From the NCBI RefSeq assembly GCF_036208045.1, contig NZ_CP121472.1:1065531-1129530 (forward strand): DNA of 64,000 bases, in the 5' to 3' direction. The notes below the pieces were generated by a model. It saw only the letters and a program-made list of their open reading frames with translations, was not told the DNA's origin and made no database searches. Position 1 is the first letter of the stretch; each line of letters starts with the position of its first letter. Shown here piece after piece: positions 51,874 through 60,078 of the stretch. Source of the stretch: Thiorhodovibrio winogradskyi. Lineage in GTDB: Bacteria; Pseudomonadota; Gammaproteobacteria; Chromatiales; Chromatiaceae. The position numbers and the translations under genes were made by a program.

Positions 51874-52104
51874 GCATCAACCGAGTTCCACACCACGAGT
51901 TGCGAAGAGAGAAAGTCACTGTAATGGCATGAAAGGTACGACCGCCGCGCTGAAAACCTGAAGGGGACAGCAGCCAGCTTAAGCTGAGACTGATAGTCTG
52001 ATTGAGGACGGCGAGGTACGCGAATTCCATTAGGGCACGGGGACCGCAATGCGTCCCGACATCGATGCCGGATAGTTGGCCGCAACGTTTCCTTCTGCTA
52101 ATGG

Positions 52105-52141
52105 CGATTTTCCTCTTGCATCGCGGGGCGGACCATATATG
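52105..52141 (+). repeat. 37-bp dispersed repeat, copy 1
   Basis: Identical over 37 bp to 62374-62410, starting CGATTTTCCTCTTGCATCG and ending in CCATATATG. Found in intergenic accessory DNA both times. Confidence 0.8.
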
Positions 52142-52172
52142 TCCCCGGAACTCGTCCCGGTTTTTCCCTGGG

Positions 52173-52427
52173 TTACGGGATTAACTCCAAGCGGCGTTCA
52201 ATTTGTTGAATCCGCTCAATCACCTGATCAATGCGTATCTGTTGGAGGGCAGTATCGGCCATTGTTTCCGCTTAATCACGTTTTACAGCAGCCATGGCGA
52301 CTTCGAGCGTACTCAGACGATATTTGACATCTTTGAATTCAGTGTGCATCTCAATACGTAAGGTTTGGATTTCGGAGCGTAATGCCCGCAAGTGCTCTAG
52401 CACCAAATTGTCGACATTCTCGGTCAT
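52173..52427 (-). pseudogene. Small coiled-coil protein with an in-frame stop
   Basis: 84 codons: MTENVDNLVLEHLRALRSEI, then heptad-rich sequence to AAVKRD, a TAA stop (52272-52274), and in the same frame AETMADTALQQIRIDQVIER to RRLELIP. Restoring one base (TAA from CAA) would give a continuous coiled coil. I recall similar small proteins in purple sulfur bacteria, without known function. Confidence 0.6.
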
Positions 52428-52479
52428 CGGCGGTCACTCCCAAACAGGTTACGTATCAGCCAAGCATAACACAGCCCCC

Positions 52480-52506
52480 AAAAAAACCCGAGGCGCGAAC
52501 CTCGGG
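52480..52506 (-). terminator. Hairpin with T-run on the minus strand
   Basis: CCCGAGG (52487-52493) pairs with CCTCGGG (52500-52506) around CGCGAA, with seven T on the minus strand. It belongs to the REP-like family that also occurs at 58598-58628. Confidence 0.55.
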
Positions 52507-52715
52507 GACTGGGTGTAAAACATCCGGTCAGGCAGAATCTGTCAGGGGCTAGGCGTCCTTGCCTGGGTGGCAAAAAATAAATCGCGCCTTTGATTTTGGA
52601 TAGTGGGAGTCTGTAGTCAGGCGGGATCAGTCAGGGGAATTAAGTACACTATTGTCCCCAAAACTGCCGTCCGTGCCCTTCAGGTCAGGGGTGCTCAAAA
52701 ATTAATTCGAGCCTG
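52507..52715. repeat. REP-like composite repeat
   Basis: Contains GTCAGGCGGGATCAGTCAGG, GGAATTAAGTACACT, TTGTCCCCAAAACTG and AAAATTAATTCGAGCCTGG in order. The same series recurs at about 57400, 57590, 58630, 59760 and 62310. No gene seen from 52428 to 52797. Confidence 0.7.
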
Positions 52716-52797
52716 GCCGTTCGCAGTAACCCCTTGGTCGAGGGAAGGGACCCTACTTTGTTCACGCAACCAACGAGTGGAGGATCAGGGGATTGCC

Positions 52798-54149
52798 ATG
52801 TCGCTAACAACCCCGGAGAAGATCAGGACACTACAGAGGAAGCTATCCGCCTTGTGCCAAGCAAGAACCTGGCTACCGCTTCCATGCGCTCTATTGCCTT
52901 GATGTACCGGGAGGACATCCTCCGTCACGCCTGGAATCTTGTCCGGTCAAATGGAGGCAGCCCTGGCATTGACGGGGTAAGCTTCGAGATGATCGAGCAA
53001 GGCGAAGGGGTAGAAGGGTTCCTGAAGGGCATCGCAGAGGAACTGCAAGAGAAACGCTACTGTGCCCAACCGGTACGGCGGGTGATGATTCCCAAAGGAG
53101 ATGGCCGCGAGCGGCCGCTGGGGATACCCACCATCCGCGACCGTGTTGTGCAAATGGCGGTTAAGCTGGTCATCGAGCCGATCTTCGAGGCGGACTTTAC
53201 GCCGCACTCCTACGGGTTTCGACCCAAACGCTCGGCGCACGATACCATCGACGACATTGCCAACGCACTCTGGGCCGGTCACACCCAAGTGATTGACGCT
53301 GATCTGTCGAGCGACTTCGACACCATTCCCCACGCCAACCTCATGGCGGTGGTCGCTGAACGCATGGTCGATGGAGCCATCCTGGCGCTCCTGAAACAGT
53401 GGCTGAAGGCCCCCGTCATTGGCGTGAATGATCAAGGAAAACGCATGACCGTCGGTGGAGGGAAAGGCAACCGGGTTGGAACACCAAAAGGTGGTGTAAT
53501 ATCCCCTCTGTTGTCGAATCTCTACCTGCACTTGCTGGATCGTATTTGGGATCGACATCGGCTGAAACAGAAGCTGGGCGCGCACATTGTCCGTTATGCG
53601 GATGATTTTGTCGTGCTCTGCAAGCAGGGTGTGGAAGAGCCGCTGAAGGTCGTCCGCCACGTCGTGGATCGACTGGGTTTGACGCTCAATGAGACGCCCG
53701 ATTGAGATCAGGCCCATGTGGTGGATGCCAAGGAATCGGGCTTCAACTTTCTGGGCTTTACGCTCCAGATGAGCCGAGGCGCCAAGACCGGCAAATGGTA
53801 CCTGAACGTGCGCCCGTCGGACAAAGCTGTGGGAAAAATCATGGCAAAAGTGACGGACTTAACACGACGAGAACTGACCTGTATCCCGCTGGACGATGTG
53901 GTGGGGAGTGTCAACCGCAGCCTGAGAGGCTGGGCGGGCTACTTCCATTTCCGCAATTCCAGTCTGGCGATGAGTAAGGTCAGAAACCACGCCGAACAGC
54001 GGCTGCGAATCCACTTGCGAAAGCGACATAAGGTCAAGAACTGGAAGGCAGGCCATGCCAAATTCCCGTCTCGCGACCTCTATGACCGCCATGGACTGCA
54101 CAAGCTCCCTAAGGTGCCCGGCTGGAAGACGGTGCATGCCTTGGTGTGA
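52798..54149 (+). pseudogene. ltrA: Group II intron reverse transcriptase/maturase, decayed
   Basis: Begins MSLTTPEKIRTLQRKL, shifts frame to QEPGYRFHALYC, then shifts again to YREDILRHAWNLVRSNGG and the RT domain. RT motifs: PKGDGRERPLGIPTIRDRVV, YGFRPKRSAHD, and the active site VRYADDFVVLC. An in-frame TGA (53703-53705) interrupts it before FNFLGFTLQ. The maturase thumb follows. Two frameshifts plus one stop make it inactive. Confidence 0.88.
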
Positions 54150-54161
54150 AGAGCATCGGAA

Positions 54162-54191
54162 AGCCGTGTGCGGGAAAATCGCATGCACGGT
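54162..54191 (+). ncRNA. Group II intron domain V
   Basis: Stem CCGTG-TGCG / CGCA-TG-CACGG with a two-base bulge and a GGAAAAT loop, 12 bp after the maturase stop. This is the catalytic hairpin expected at this position. It appears structurally intact. Confidence 0.75.
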
Positions 54192-54450
54192 ATGATGAGG
54201 GAGGGCTGGGAGTCATCGCTACGCCTCGGCTATAAGGCACCGCCAAAGCGGCGGAAAACAGATGAGCTAAAGCGAGTGATGACAACATGCTCTCTACTCT
54301 ACCCTTTAACCGACCCCTTTAACCATTCGGAGAGTAAGCCGGGAACTTGTCCGCGTTTAGGTCAAGGTTTGTTTTCTCTGTTTCCGCCTGGTTTCCCGGC
54401 GGTGCCACAATATTATGACCATGCGCAGCTTTGTTACCCGGCTCCTCGCA

Positions 54451-54483
54451 GAACCGGACTTGGAGTGTTACAGCATCCGGCTC
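54451..54483 (-). ncRNA. Domain V of the minus-strand intron
   Basis: On the minus strand GAGCCGGATGCTG is followed by a loop and AAGTCCGGTTC, giving the lower stem GCCGGA/TCCGGT. The upper stem appears mismatched (GCTG versus CTCC), suggesting loss of catalytic fitness. It overlaps the maturase stop codon. Confidence 0.6.
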
Positions 54484-55832
54484 CCAGTCTGAGTCATCCA
54501 CCAAGGGACGGGGTAAAGGTTGTGGCGAATTTCTGCCTTGGGCAGGAGGCGGCGTATGTAGGCCGAGAATTGCTTCCAGTTAAGCGAGCGCTTCTGGCTT
54601 CGCCTGTTTAGCCACGTAAACAGCAGCCGTTGGGCAAAGTAGATGTAGCTCGACAGCCCGCGACTGTTACCGCTGACACCATAGTACTGAATGTGTCCTT
54701 GCAGATGCCTCGCAAGAAACGCCACCATGGCGTTCCCTCCCTCAGTACGCATCTCCCGCAGGCGGTCGTTGAGGGCCTTGAGCTTCTTGCGCAGGCGCTT
54801 GCCGTCGGTTTTGCGACCAACAACGAAGCGCCCCGTCCGACTCCGACCCACATAATGGGTGAAGCCGAGGAAGCTGAAGGTGCGTGGTCCTTGGTATTGC
54901 ACCCGCGAGCGTCCAAGCCCTCTTGATGTCAACAGGGCACTGCCAACTTGCAGCAGCGCCGTCTTGCTCGGCTCGATCTCCAGATCGAACTCGGCCAAGC
55001 GCTTTTGCATTTCGGTGAGAAAGGCGCGGGCGTCGACCTCGTGCGTGAAGCAGGCCACATAGTCATCGGCGTAGCGAATCAGGTAGGCCTTGCCCGCGCA
55101 CTGCTTTGCAAAACGCTTCTCGAACCAAAGGTCGAGCACGTAGTGCAGGTAGATATTACTCAGTACGGGCGAGACCAATCCGCCTTGCGGCGTCCCTTCG
55201 ACGCTGGCTGCAAATACGCCATCTTCCATGATGCCGGCTTTCAGAAACCGCTCGATGATCCGTGGAAGGTTCGGATCGCCGATGCGATGTTCTAGAAAGC
55301 GCAGCAGGTGGGCATGGGAGACGTGGTCGAAGAAGCCTTTGATGTCAGCTTCAACCACCCCGCAACGTCCGTTCGTTGGTGATGACCTCCGCGACCCGAC
55401 GTAGCGCATCATGCGCACTGCGCCCAGGGCGAAAGCCATAGGAGCAGTCCAGAAACTCCGGCTCCCAGATGGCCTGCAAGATTTGGCTGAGGCGATCCTG
55501 CACCAGACGGTCTTCAAAACTCGGAACACCCAGCGGACGCATGCGTCCGTCCCCTTTCGGGATGTAGGTTCGCCGCACCGGTTGCGGCCGATAGCCCAGT
55601 CGGCGTATCCGTGCCGACAAGTCCTCCAAGCGAGCCAATAGGCCCTTGGCATAGTCCTCCTTTCTTACCCCATCAACTCCGGGCGCCCTGTGCCCAATCG
55701 GGGCGTCCGTCTTGGCGTCCGAAGCTCATCAAGCAACCCCTCGGGATCAAACAACAACCCCATCAGGGAGGTGAACCGCGTGCGCAGTTCCTCGCGCGCC
55801 TTCAGTGTGAAACGTTTCAGTTTGGTTGTCAC
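54468..55832 (-). pseudogene. ltrA: Reverse transcriptase/maturase of the minus-strand intron, frameshifted
   Basis: GTG start TTKLKRFTLKAREELRTRF, then LFDPEGLLDELR. A frameshift near 55700 leads to APGVDGVRKEDYAKGLLARL and RRTYIPKGDGRMRPLGVPS. A second, near 55370, leads to VVEADIKGFFDHVSHAHLL and the active site LIRYADDYVACF. It then runs on to HNLYPVPWWMTQTGS at the stop inside domain V. Two shifts; the RT is not made. Confidence 0.88.
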
Positions 55833-56363
55833 GCTCTTAGTCCTCTCAGCGTAGGGACGTGTGTCACTGTCACGTTATCTCAGACCGCCACCCCTTATGC
55901 TCGACCCGCATTACCGGGCGTCATCGCTCTTACGAGTGGCTCCGACTTCCGTGCACCACCGCCGGCGTCCTCGCTTTTTACACTTGTTCGCCGGTGCCCG
56001 CCTCCAGCGGACCGATGCACGGATCTCCCTGGTTACCACGTGCTCTCAATATAAGGCTCGACACGGCCTCGGACCCCGGGGAGTATCCATGCCACTGACC
56101 AGTGACGCGACATGCATTGTTGCCTGCCGGGGGGCCAAACCCGTCGGCACTCTCCAACGTAATTTTCGGGGCTCTACACCTTCAGGGTCGGCTTCACCCG
56201 TTACCTTTGCACCTCGCCTGTTTTCACGCCTACGCATCGTCGCGTCAGTTACCCTTCGCGCCGCAAGACTTGATACTGGGCTCGCGGCTCACGATGACCC
56301 AGGCGGGACTCTAACCCGCTAGAACACGCGGCCTTGCCAGGCCGCACTGACCCCTTTAACCAT

Positions 56364-56618
56364 TTAGTGATCCCGGCGCTGCTTGGCCAACCAGGCTTCG
56401 ATGGTGGCAGGATCAAGCCCTTTGAGACGATCCTCGGGATCAAGCCCTTTGAGACGATCCTCAGGATCAAGCCCTTTGAGACGATCTTCGGGATCAAGCC
56501 CCTTGAGACGATCCTCGGGAGCGTAACATTGGAGGACTTCTTCAGGATCGAGTTCGCTTAGCGCGCCCCTGAGCCATTCGCGGGCATCGCGGTGCATGTC
56601 TTCTTGTGTGTAGGCCAT
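56364..56618 (-). CDS. Possible intragenic C-terminal protein of copy A
   Basis: In frame inside the long gene. GGAGAAGGA (minus strand, 56622-56630) lies 3 nt before ATG at 56618, giving MAYTQEDMHRDAREWLRGAL, an acidic stretch and four PEDRLKGLD repeats (84 aa). Rpn genes of E. coli are known to make such internal small proteins that neutralise the long nuclease. Applied here by inference. Confidence 0.5.
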   Translation of the reverse strand: MAYTQEDMHRDAREWLRGALSELDPEEVLQCYAPEDRLKGLDPEDRLKGLDPEDRLKGLDPEDRLKGLDPATIEAWLAKQRRDH

Positions 56619-57311
56619 GTATCCTTCTCCCAGGCGAAAATACCCAATGAGATTGTGCAGGTGAATCCCGATGTCGCTGTGCGAGCGATAACTGGCAAAG
56701 GCCGCGCGCCACTGTGCTTCATCCGTGGCGAACAGGCCCCAGGGGGCGTTGCGCGGGTGGGGTTCGAGTTGGTTAATCACCACCAGGCGCATGTCGCGGG
56801 TGCCAAAGCGCAGGTGATAGATTCCCGCTTTCTCGGTCTTTTGACAACTGCCGGATCGCAATTGTTTGACCAGTTGGCGCGGAAAGCGGGTGGCGATGGC
56901 GTAGCAGCGGAAGTCCTCAGCCGGTAATAGCCGGTAGGCTTCCTTGGGCTCCTCCAGCGGTTGGTCTTTGCCTGACTGGCGCTTGCGCAGGGCGCGCAGG
57001 GAGGCGACTTTGCGGTAGGTGACGGAATGACTCAGCAGTTCTTCGGCAAACCAGGCGCTGAAGGGCTCGTCGGCGGCTTTGAAGCTCAGCAGGTTGTGCT
57101 TGGTCAGGTCTTCCAGTCCATCCGGGCAGTCGTCGGCGGGTCTGCTTGTTGCCTGCGGGGATTGCCCCTGTTCGATGATAAGCACATCCAGGCGCTGGCT
57201 ACGCAGGGCGAGTTCTTCTTCAGTGCTGACCTGATAGGGCAAACCGATCAGGGCATCGGCTAGGGCTTGGCCGAGAAGTTTGTGCCAGGGGATGCGTTGG
57301 TCGCGGCGCAT
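56364..57311 (-). CDS. Rpn-like repeat protein, copy A
   Basis: 315 aa, intact. Starts MRRDQRIPWHKLLGQALADA. Conserved blocks are LRSQRLDVLIIEQ, LEDLTKHNLLSFKAADEPF, FRCYAIATRFPRQLVKQL and IYHLRFGTRDMRLVVINQL. I relate them to PD-(D/E)XK-type Rpn-like proteins common in purple bacteria and cyanobacteria; the catalytic residues are not certain. The C-terminus has four 9-residue repeats (PEDRLKGLD), then PATIEAWLAKQ. An internal ATG with a strong Shine-Dalgarno (56618) can start an 84 aa C-terminal protein. Confidence 0.75.
   Translation of the reverse strand: MRRDQRIPWHKLLGQALADALIGLPYQVSTEEELALRSQRLDVLIIEQGQSPQATSRPADDCPDGLEDLTKHNLLSFKAADEPFSAWFAEELLSHSVTYRKVASLRALRKRQSGKDQPLEEPKEAYRLLPAEDFRCYAIATRFPRQLVKQLRSGSCQKTEKAGIYHLRFGTRDMRLVVINQLEPHPRNAPWGLFATDEAQWRAAFASYRSHSDIGIHLHNLIGYFRLGEGYMAYTQEDMHRDAREWLRGALSELDPEEVLQCYAPEDRLKGLDPEDRLKGLDPEDRLKGLDPEDRLKGLDPATIEAWLAKQRRDH
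56410..56517. repeat. 27-bp tandem repeat, 4 units (copy A)
   Basis: Units GGATCAAGCCCTTTGAGACG plus ATCCTCG, 4 copies, encoding PEDRLKGLD on the minus strand. Unit differences are mostly synonymous. Confidence 0.9.
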
Positions 57312-57527
57312 GGTAGCAGTTTAGTCGATCTGCCGGGGGGTGGGGGAGGCGATGGCGTGGTGATGGTTGGCTGCCACAGGAAAAACTCGCGAGGCGCGAA
57401 CCCAGGGGCTGGATGGTGGGGCCAGCGGTCAGGAGGGATCAGTGTGAGGAATTGAGTCTATGTCCCCGGGATTGCGAAAATTAATTCGATCCTGCCCCCT
57501 TTGCTTCTGATTCAGTAAACTGTCACC
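57312..57527. repeat. Flank of module A with REP-like elements
   Basis: Non-coding flank that recurs after copies B and C: G-tract region, AAAAACTCGCGAGGCGCGAA, GGGCTGGATGGTGGGG, GAGGGATCAGTGTGAGGAAT and AAATTAATTCGATCCTGCCC. No promoter is obvious for copy A. Confidence 0.7.
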
Positions 57528-57575
57528 AGAACTCAGAACTCAGAACTCAGAACTCAGAACTCAGAACTCAGAACT
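57528..57575. repeat. Heptanucleotide microsatellite (AGAACTC)n
   Basis: 6.9 perfect copies of AGAACTC. At the equivalent place after copy B (about 59893) only separated single units exist, so the array expanded locally. Confidence 0.9.
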
Positions 57576-57765
57576 TATTCCGGGGGCTGGATGGTGGGAG
57601 CCGTGGTCAGGCGGGATCAGTCAGGGGTATTGAGTATGTCCCCGGAACTCCCCGACGCAGTTGGGCCCAGAACTGCAGGCAGAATGAACGGGAGCAAAGT
57701 TGGAAGTGGGTGCGGGCGTCCTTGCCCTTCAGGTCAGGAGTTCTGGGCTTGGCCGGAGCCGCGCT
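57576..57765. repeat. REP-like composite repeat before vapBC
   Basis: GGGGGCTGGATGGTGGGAG, GTCAGGCGGGATCAGTCAGG, TATGTCCCCGGAACTCC and TGCCCTTCAGGTCAGGAG. Same family as 52507-52715. No gene seen. Confidence 0.65.
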
Positions 57766-57769
57766 TAAT

Positions 57770-57786
57770 GTATATACTGAATATAC
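57770..57786. promoter_or_regulatory. Palindromic operator of vapBC
   Basis: GTATAT-ACTGA-ATATAC, a perfect inverted repeat 23 bp before vapB. AT-rich palindromes at this site are bound by VapB/VapC complexes for autorepression in characterised systems. TATACT/TAATGT segments within could serve as the -10. Confidence 0.6.
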
Positions 57787-57809
57787 TCCGACACCATGGA
57801 ATCAGACCG

Positions 57810-58073
57810 ATGCAAACCCGTATTTTCAAAAGTGGCAATTCCCTAGCCGTGCGTATTCCCAAAGAACTTGCATTTGCAGACAACGTCCAGGAAGTGATGA
57901 TTGAACGCATTGGAACCGCGCTCGTCCTCAGACCGACGGAAGCTCAGTCCCTTGCAGACATCATGGATATTTGTACCATGTTTACGCCAGACTTCATGTC
58001 TGATGGGCGCGCGCCCTCGCCAGAAACGGACAGAGATTGGGGTACTTTTGGAAAAGCAGCAGAGCAGCCATGA
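57810..58073 (+). CDS. vapB: VapB-type (AbrB-fold) antitoxin
   Basis: 87 aa. MQTRIFKSGNSLAVRIPKEL is the swapped-hairpin AbrB/MazE DNA-binding motif. The acidic C-terminus (DFMSDGRAPSPETDRDW) is where VapC would be wrapped. The frame is open upstream but runs through REP-like DNA; this ATG is at the family position. Overlaps vapC by 4 bp. Confidence 0.88.
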   Translation: MQTRIFKSGNSLAVRIPKELAFADNVQEVMIERIGTALVLRPTEAQSLADIMDICTMFTPDFMSDGRAPSPETDRDWGTFGKAAEQP

Positions 58074-58471
58074 GGTATTTACTCGATACCAATATCTGTA
58101 TCTACATTATGCAACATCAGTCGGCATCGGTGGCCGCTCGCTTCGAGACATTAAAACGGGGCGATGTTGGCATGTCGATTATCACCTATGCCGAGCTTCG
58201 AGCCGGCATCGAGAAAAACGCTGATACCAAGGCTCACAATGAAAAAGCATTAGAGCTTTTCGAGCAGCGTGTTCCATACTTGCCTTTTAGTCAAGCCGCT
58301 GCCAACGCATACGGCGTACTGCGCGCCGCCGTTCCTGATCGAAGGCGCAATGCCATGGATCGCTTAATTGCTGCACACGCATTGAGCATTCAAGCCATAT
58401 TGGTAACCAATAACGAGTTGGACTTTGAAGATTACCCAGGCCTCGTTGTTGAAAACTGGGTAACCGATTAA
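58070..58471 (+). CDS. vapC: VapC PIN-domain ribonuclease toxin
   Basis: 133 aa. Starts MRYLLDTNICIYIMQ with the first catalytic Asp. The other acidic residues lie in SIITYAELRAGIEK (Glu), RNAMDRLIAAHAL (Asp) and LVTNNELDFEDYPGL (Asp). Closest to the VapC group that cleaves initiator tRNA. Complete and probably active with VapB. Confidence 0.9.
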   Translation: MRYLLDTNICIYIMQHQSASVAARFETLKRGDVGMSIITYAELRAGIEKNADTKAHNEKALELFEQRVPYLPFSQAAANAYGVLRAAVPDRRRNAMDRLIAAHALSIQAILVTNNELDFEDYPGLVVENWVTD

Positions 58472-58597
58472 GCCGCCAGCGCACCGCGATAACTTTATGA
58501 TCGAGGCATTTAGGCTGCTTAGCAGGCGCCGCGACTGGTGGGTGTCTCGAAAATTAAATCGAACCCGACCCCATTAATTCGCACAATATGAGCACAC

Positions 58598-58628
58598 AAA
58601 AAAGCCCCGAGGTGCGAACCCCGGGGCT
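58598..58628 (-). terminator. Terminator downstream of Rpn-like copy B
   Basis: AGCCCCG (58603-58609) pairs with CGGGGCT (58622-58628), with six T on the minus strand. It lies 33 bp beyond the end of copy B in its direction of transcription. Part of the REP-like family. Confidence 0.65.
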
Positions 58629-58661
58629 GGATAGTGGGAGTCAGTAGTCAAGCGGGATCAG

Positions 58662-58967
58662 TCAGGGGGAATTAAGAACACTGTCCCCGGAACTCCTGCC
58701 CTGCTTGGCCAACCAGGCTTCGATGGTGGCAGGATCAAGCCCTTTGAGACGATCCTCGGGATCAAGCCCCTTGAGACGATCCTCGGGATCAAGCCCCCTG
58801 AGACGATCCTCGGGATCAAGCCCTTTGAGACGATCCTCGGGATCAAGCCCCTTGAGACGATCCTCGGGAGCGTAACATTGGAGGACTTCTTCAGGGTCGA
58901 GTTCGCTCAGTGCGCCCTTGAGCCATTCGCGGGCATCGCGGTGCATGTCTTCTTGTGTGTAGGCCAT
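58662..58967 (-). CDS. Possible intragenic C-terminal protein of copy B
   Basis: ATG at 58967 preceded by GGAGAAGGA (58971-58979, minus). 101 aa: MAYTQEDMHRDAREWLKGAL, five repeats, then a different tail ending SVLNSP where the frame runs into REP DNA. Confidence 0.45.
   Translation of the reverse strand: MAYTQEDMHRDAREWLKGALSELDPEEVLQCYAPEDRLKGLDPEDRLKGLDPEDRLRGLDPEDRLKGLDPEDRLKGLDPATIEAWLAKQGRSSGDSVLNSP
58732..58866. repeat. 27-bp tandem repeat, 5 units (copy B)
   Basis: Five 27-bp units, the third encoding PEDRLRGLD. Same register as in copies A and C. Confidence 0.9.
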
Positions 58968-59734
58968 GTATCCTTCTCCCAGGCGAAAATACCCAATGAG
59001 ATTGTGCAGGTGAATGCCGATGTCGCTGTGCGAGCGATAGTTGGCATAGGCCGCGCGCCACTGTGTTTCATCCGTGGCGAACAGGCCCCAGGGCGCGTTG
59101 CGCGGGTGGCGTTCGAGTTGGTTGATCACTACCAGGCGCAGGTCGCGGGTGCCAAAGCGCAGGTGATAGATTCCCGCTTTCTCGGTCTTTTGACAACTGC
59201 CCGGTCGCGGTTGTTTGACCAGTTGGCGCGGAAAGCGGGTGGCGATGGCGTAGCAGCGGAAGTCCTCGGCCGGTAACAGCCGGTAGCCTTCCTTGGGCTC
59301 CTCCAGCGGTTGGTCTTTGCCTGACTGGCGTTTGCCCAGGGCGCGCAGGGAGGCGACTTTGCGATAGGTGACGGAGTGACTGAGCAATTCTTCGGCAAAC
59401 CAGGCGCTGAAGGGCGCATCGGCGGCTTTGAAGCTCAGCAGGTTGTGCTTGGTCAGGTCTTCCAGTCCATCCGGGCTGTCGTCGGCGGGTCTGCTGGTTG
59501 TCTCCGGGGATTGCCCCTGTTCGATGATGAGCACATCGAGGCGCTGACTGCGCAGGGCAAGTTCTTCTTCGGTGCTGACCTGATAGCGCAAACCGATCAG
59601 GGCATCGGCCTGGGCAAGGCCTAAGGAGTTTGTGCCAGGGGATGCGTTGGTCGCGGCGGCGCATGGTAGCAGTTTAGTCGATCTGCCGGGGGGGGTGGGG
59701 GAGGCGATGGCGTGGTGATGGTTGGCTGCCACAG

Positions 59735-59934
59735 GAAAAACTCGCGAGGCGCGAACCCAGGGGCTGGATGGTGGGGTCAGCGGTCAGGAGGGATCAGTGT
59801 GAGGAATTGAGTCTATGTCCCGGGGATGGCGAAAATTAATTCTACCCTGCCCCCTTTGCTTCTGCTTTGCTTCTGATTCAGTAAACTGTCACCAGAACTC
59901 GGTCACCAGAACTCGCATTTTGCGCCGCCGCGCG
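59735..59934. repeat. Flank of module B with REP-like elements
   Basis: Same order of elements as after copy A, ending with two separated CACCAGAACTCG units instead of a microsatellite. No gene. Confidence 0.65.
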
Positions 59935-60070
59935 TCAGTGCCGGTCCTCGCCCCCAAGTAAATCCTCCGCGCTGGTGGCATCGAAAATGCCGTCCAGCCA
60001 GGTCTCGACCTGTGCCTCGGAATCGTCGGAGATGATGCGTTGCGCCGCCCAGGCGTTGACTGACGCGCGC
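59935..60070 (-). pseudogene. C-terminal fragment of a DUF2887-type gene
   Basis: About 40 codons: DSEAQVETWLDGIFDATSAE followed by DLLGGEDRH and a stop. They match the end of the intact gene at 62539 (SEAQLETWLDGIFDVTSVED). Only the last tenth of the gene remains, immediately downstream of the DUF4351-type gene. Confidence 0.8.
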
Positions 60071-60078
60071 CATAGGCC

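Larger units (their letters stand above)
52716..54233 (+). mobile_element. Group II intron, 5'-truncated
   Basis: Defined by a maturase/reverse-transcriptase frame (52798-54149) followed by a domain V hairpin (54162-54191). Domain VI probably ends near 54233 (GGCTAT). Too little sequence lies upstream of the frame for a full domain I, so the 5' end is missing; both ends given are approximate. Confidence 0.7.
54334..56347 (-). mobile_element. Group II intron, minus strand, nearly full length
   Basis: The 5' end is GTGCGGCCTGG on the minus strand (from 56347), matching the GUGYG consensus. About 500 bp of structured domain I-III RNA follows (to ~55850), then the maturase gene and domain V (54451-54483). 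AGCCGGGTAAC (54433-54443) pairs with GTTCCCGGCT (54337-54346), possibly closing domain VI. GACCCCTTTAACCATT occurs on both sides (about 54313 and 56349). Convergent to the other intron. Confidence 0.75.
58662..59664 (-). pseudogene. Rpn-like repeat protein, copy B (frameshifted N-terminus)
   Basis: Near-identical to copy C and highly similar to copy A. The native start gives MRRRDQRIPWHKLL and then shifts frame (around 59620) relative to the rest, QADALIGLRYQVSTEEELAL onward. The downstream frame is open from 59732, but that N-terminus is translated REP DNA. Five PEDRLKGLD/PEDRLRGLD repeats. The long protein is probably not made from its proper start; the internal start at 58967 is intact. 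Confidence 0.75.

Noticed and set aside
55859-56322. Several open frames on the plus strand
   Set aside because: They lie in the structured RNA part (domains I-III) of the minus-strand intron.
57591-57809. N-terminal extension of vapB
   Set aside because: Runs through REP-like DNA and precedes the normal AbrB start.
59665-59732. N-terminal extension of Rpn-like copy B (MAANHHHAIAS)
   Set aside because: Translation of the repeated flank; the native start is in another frame before a frameshift.
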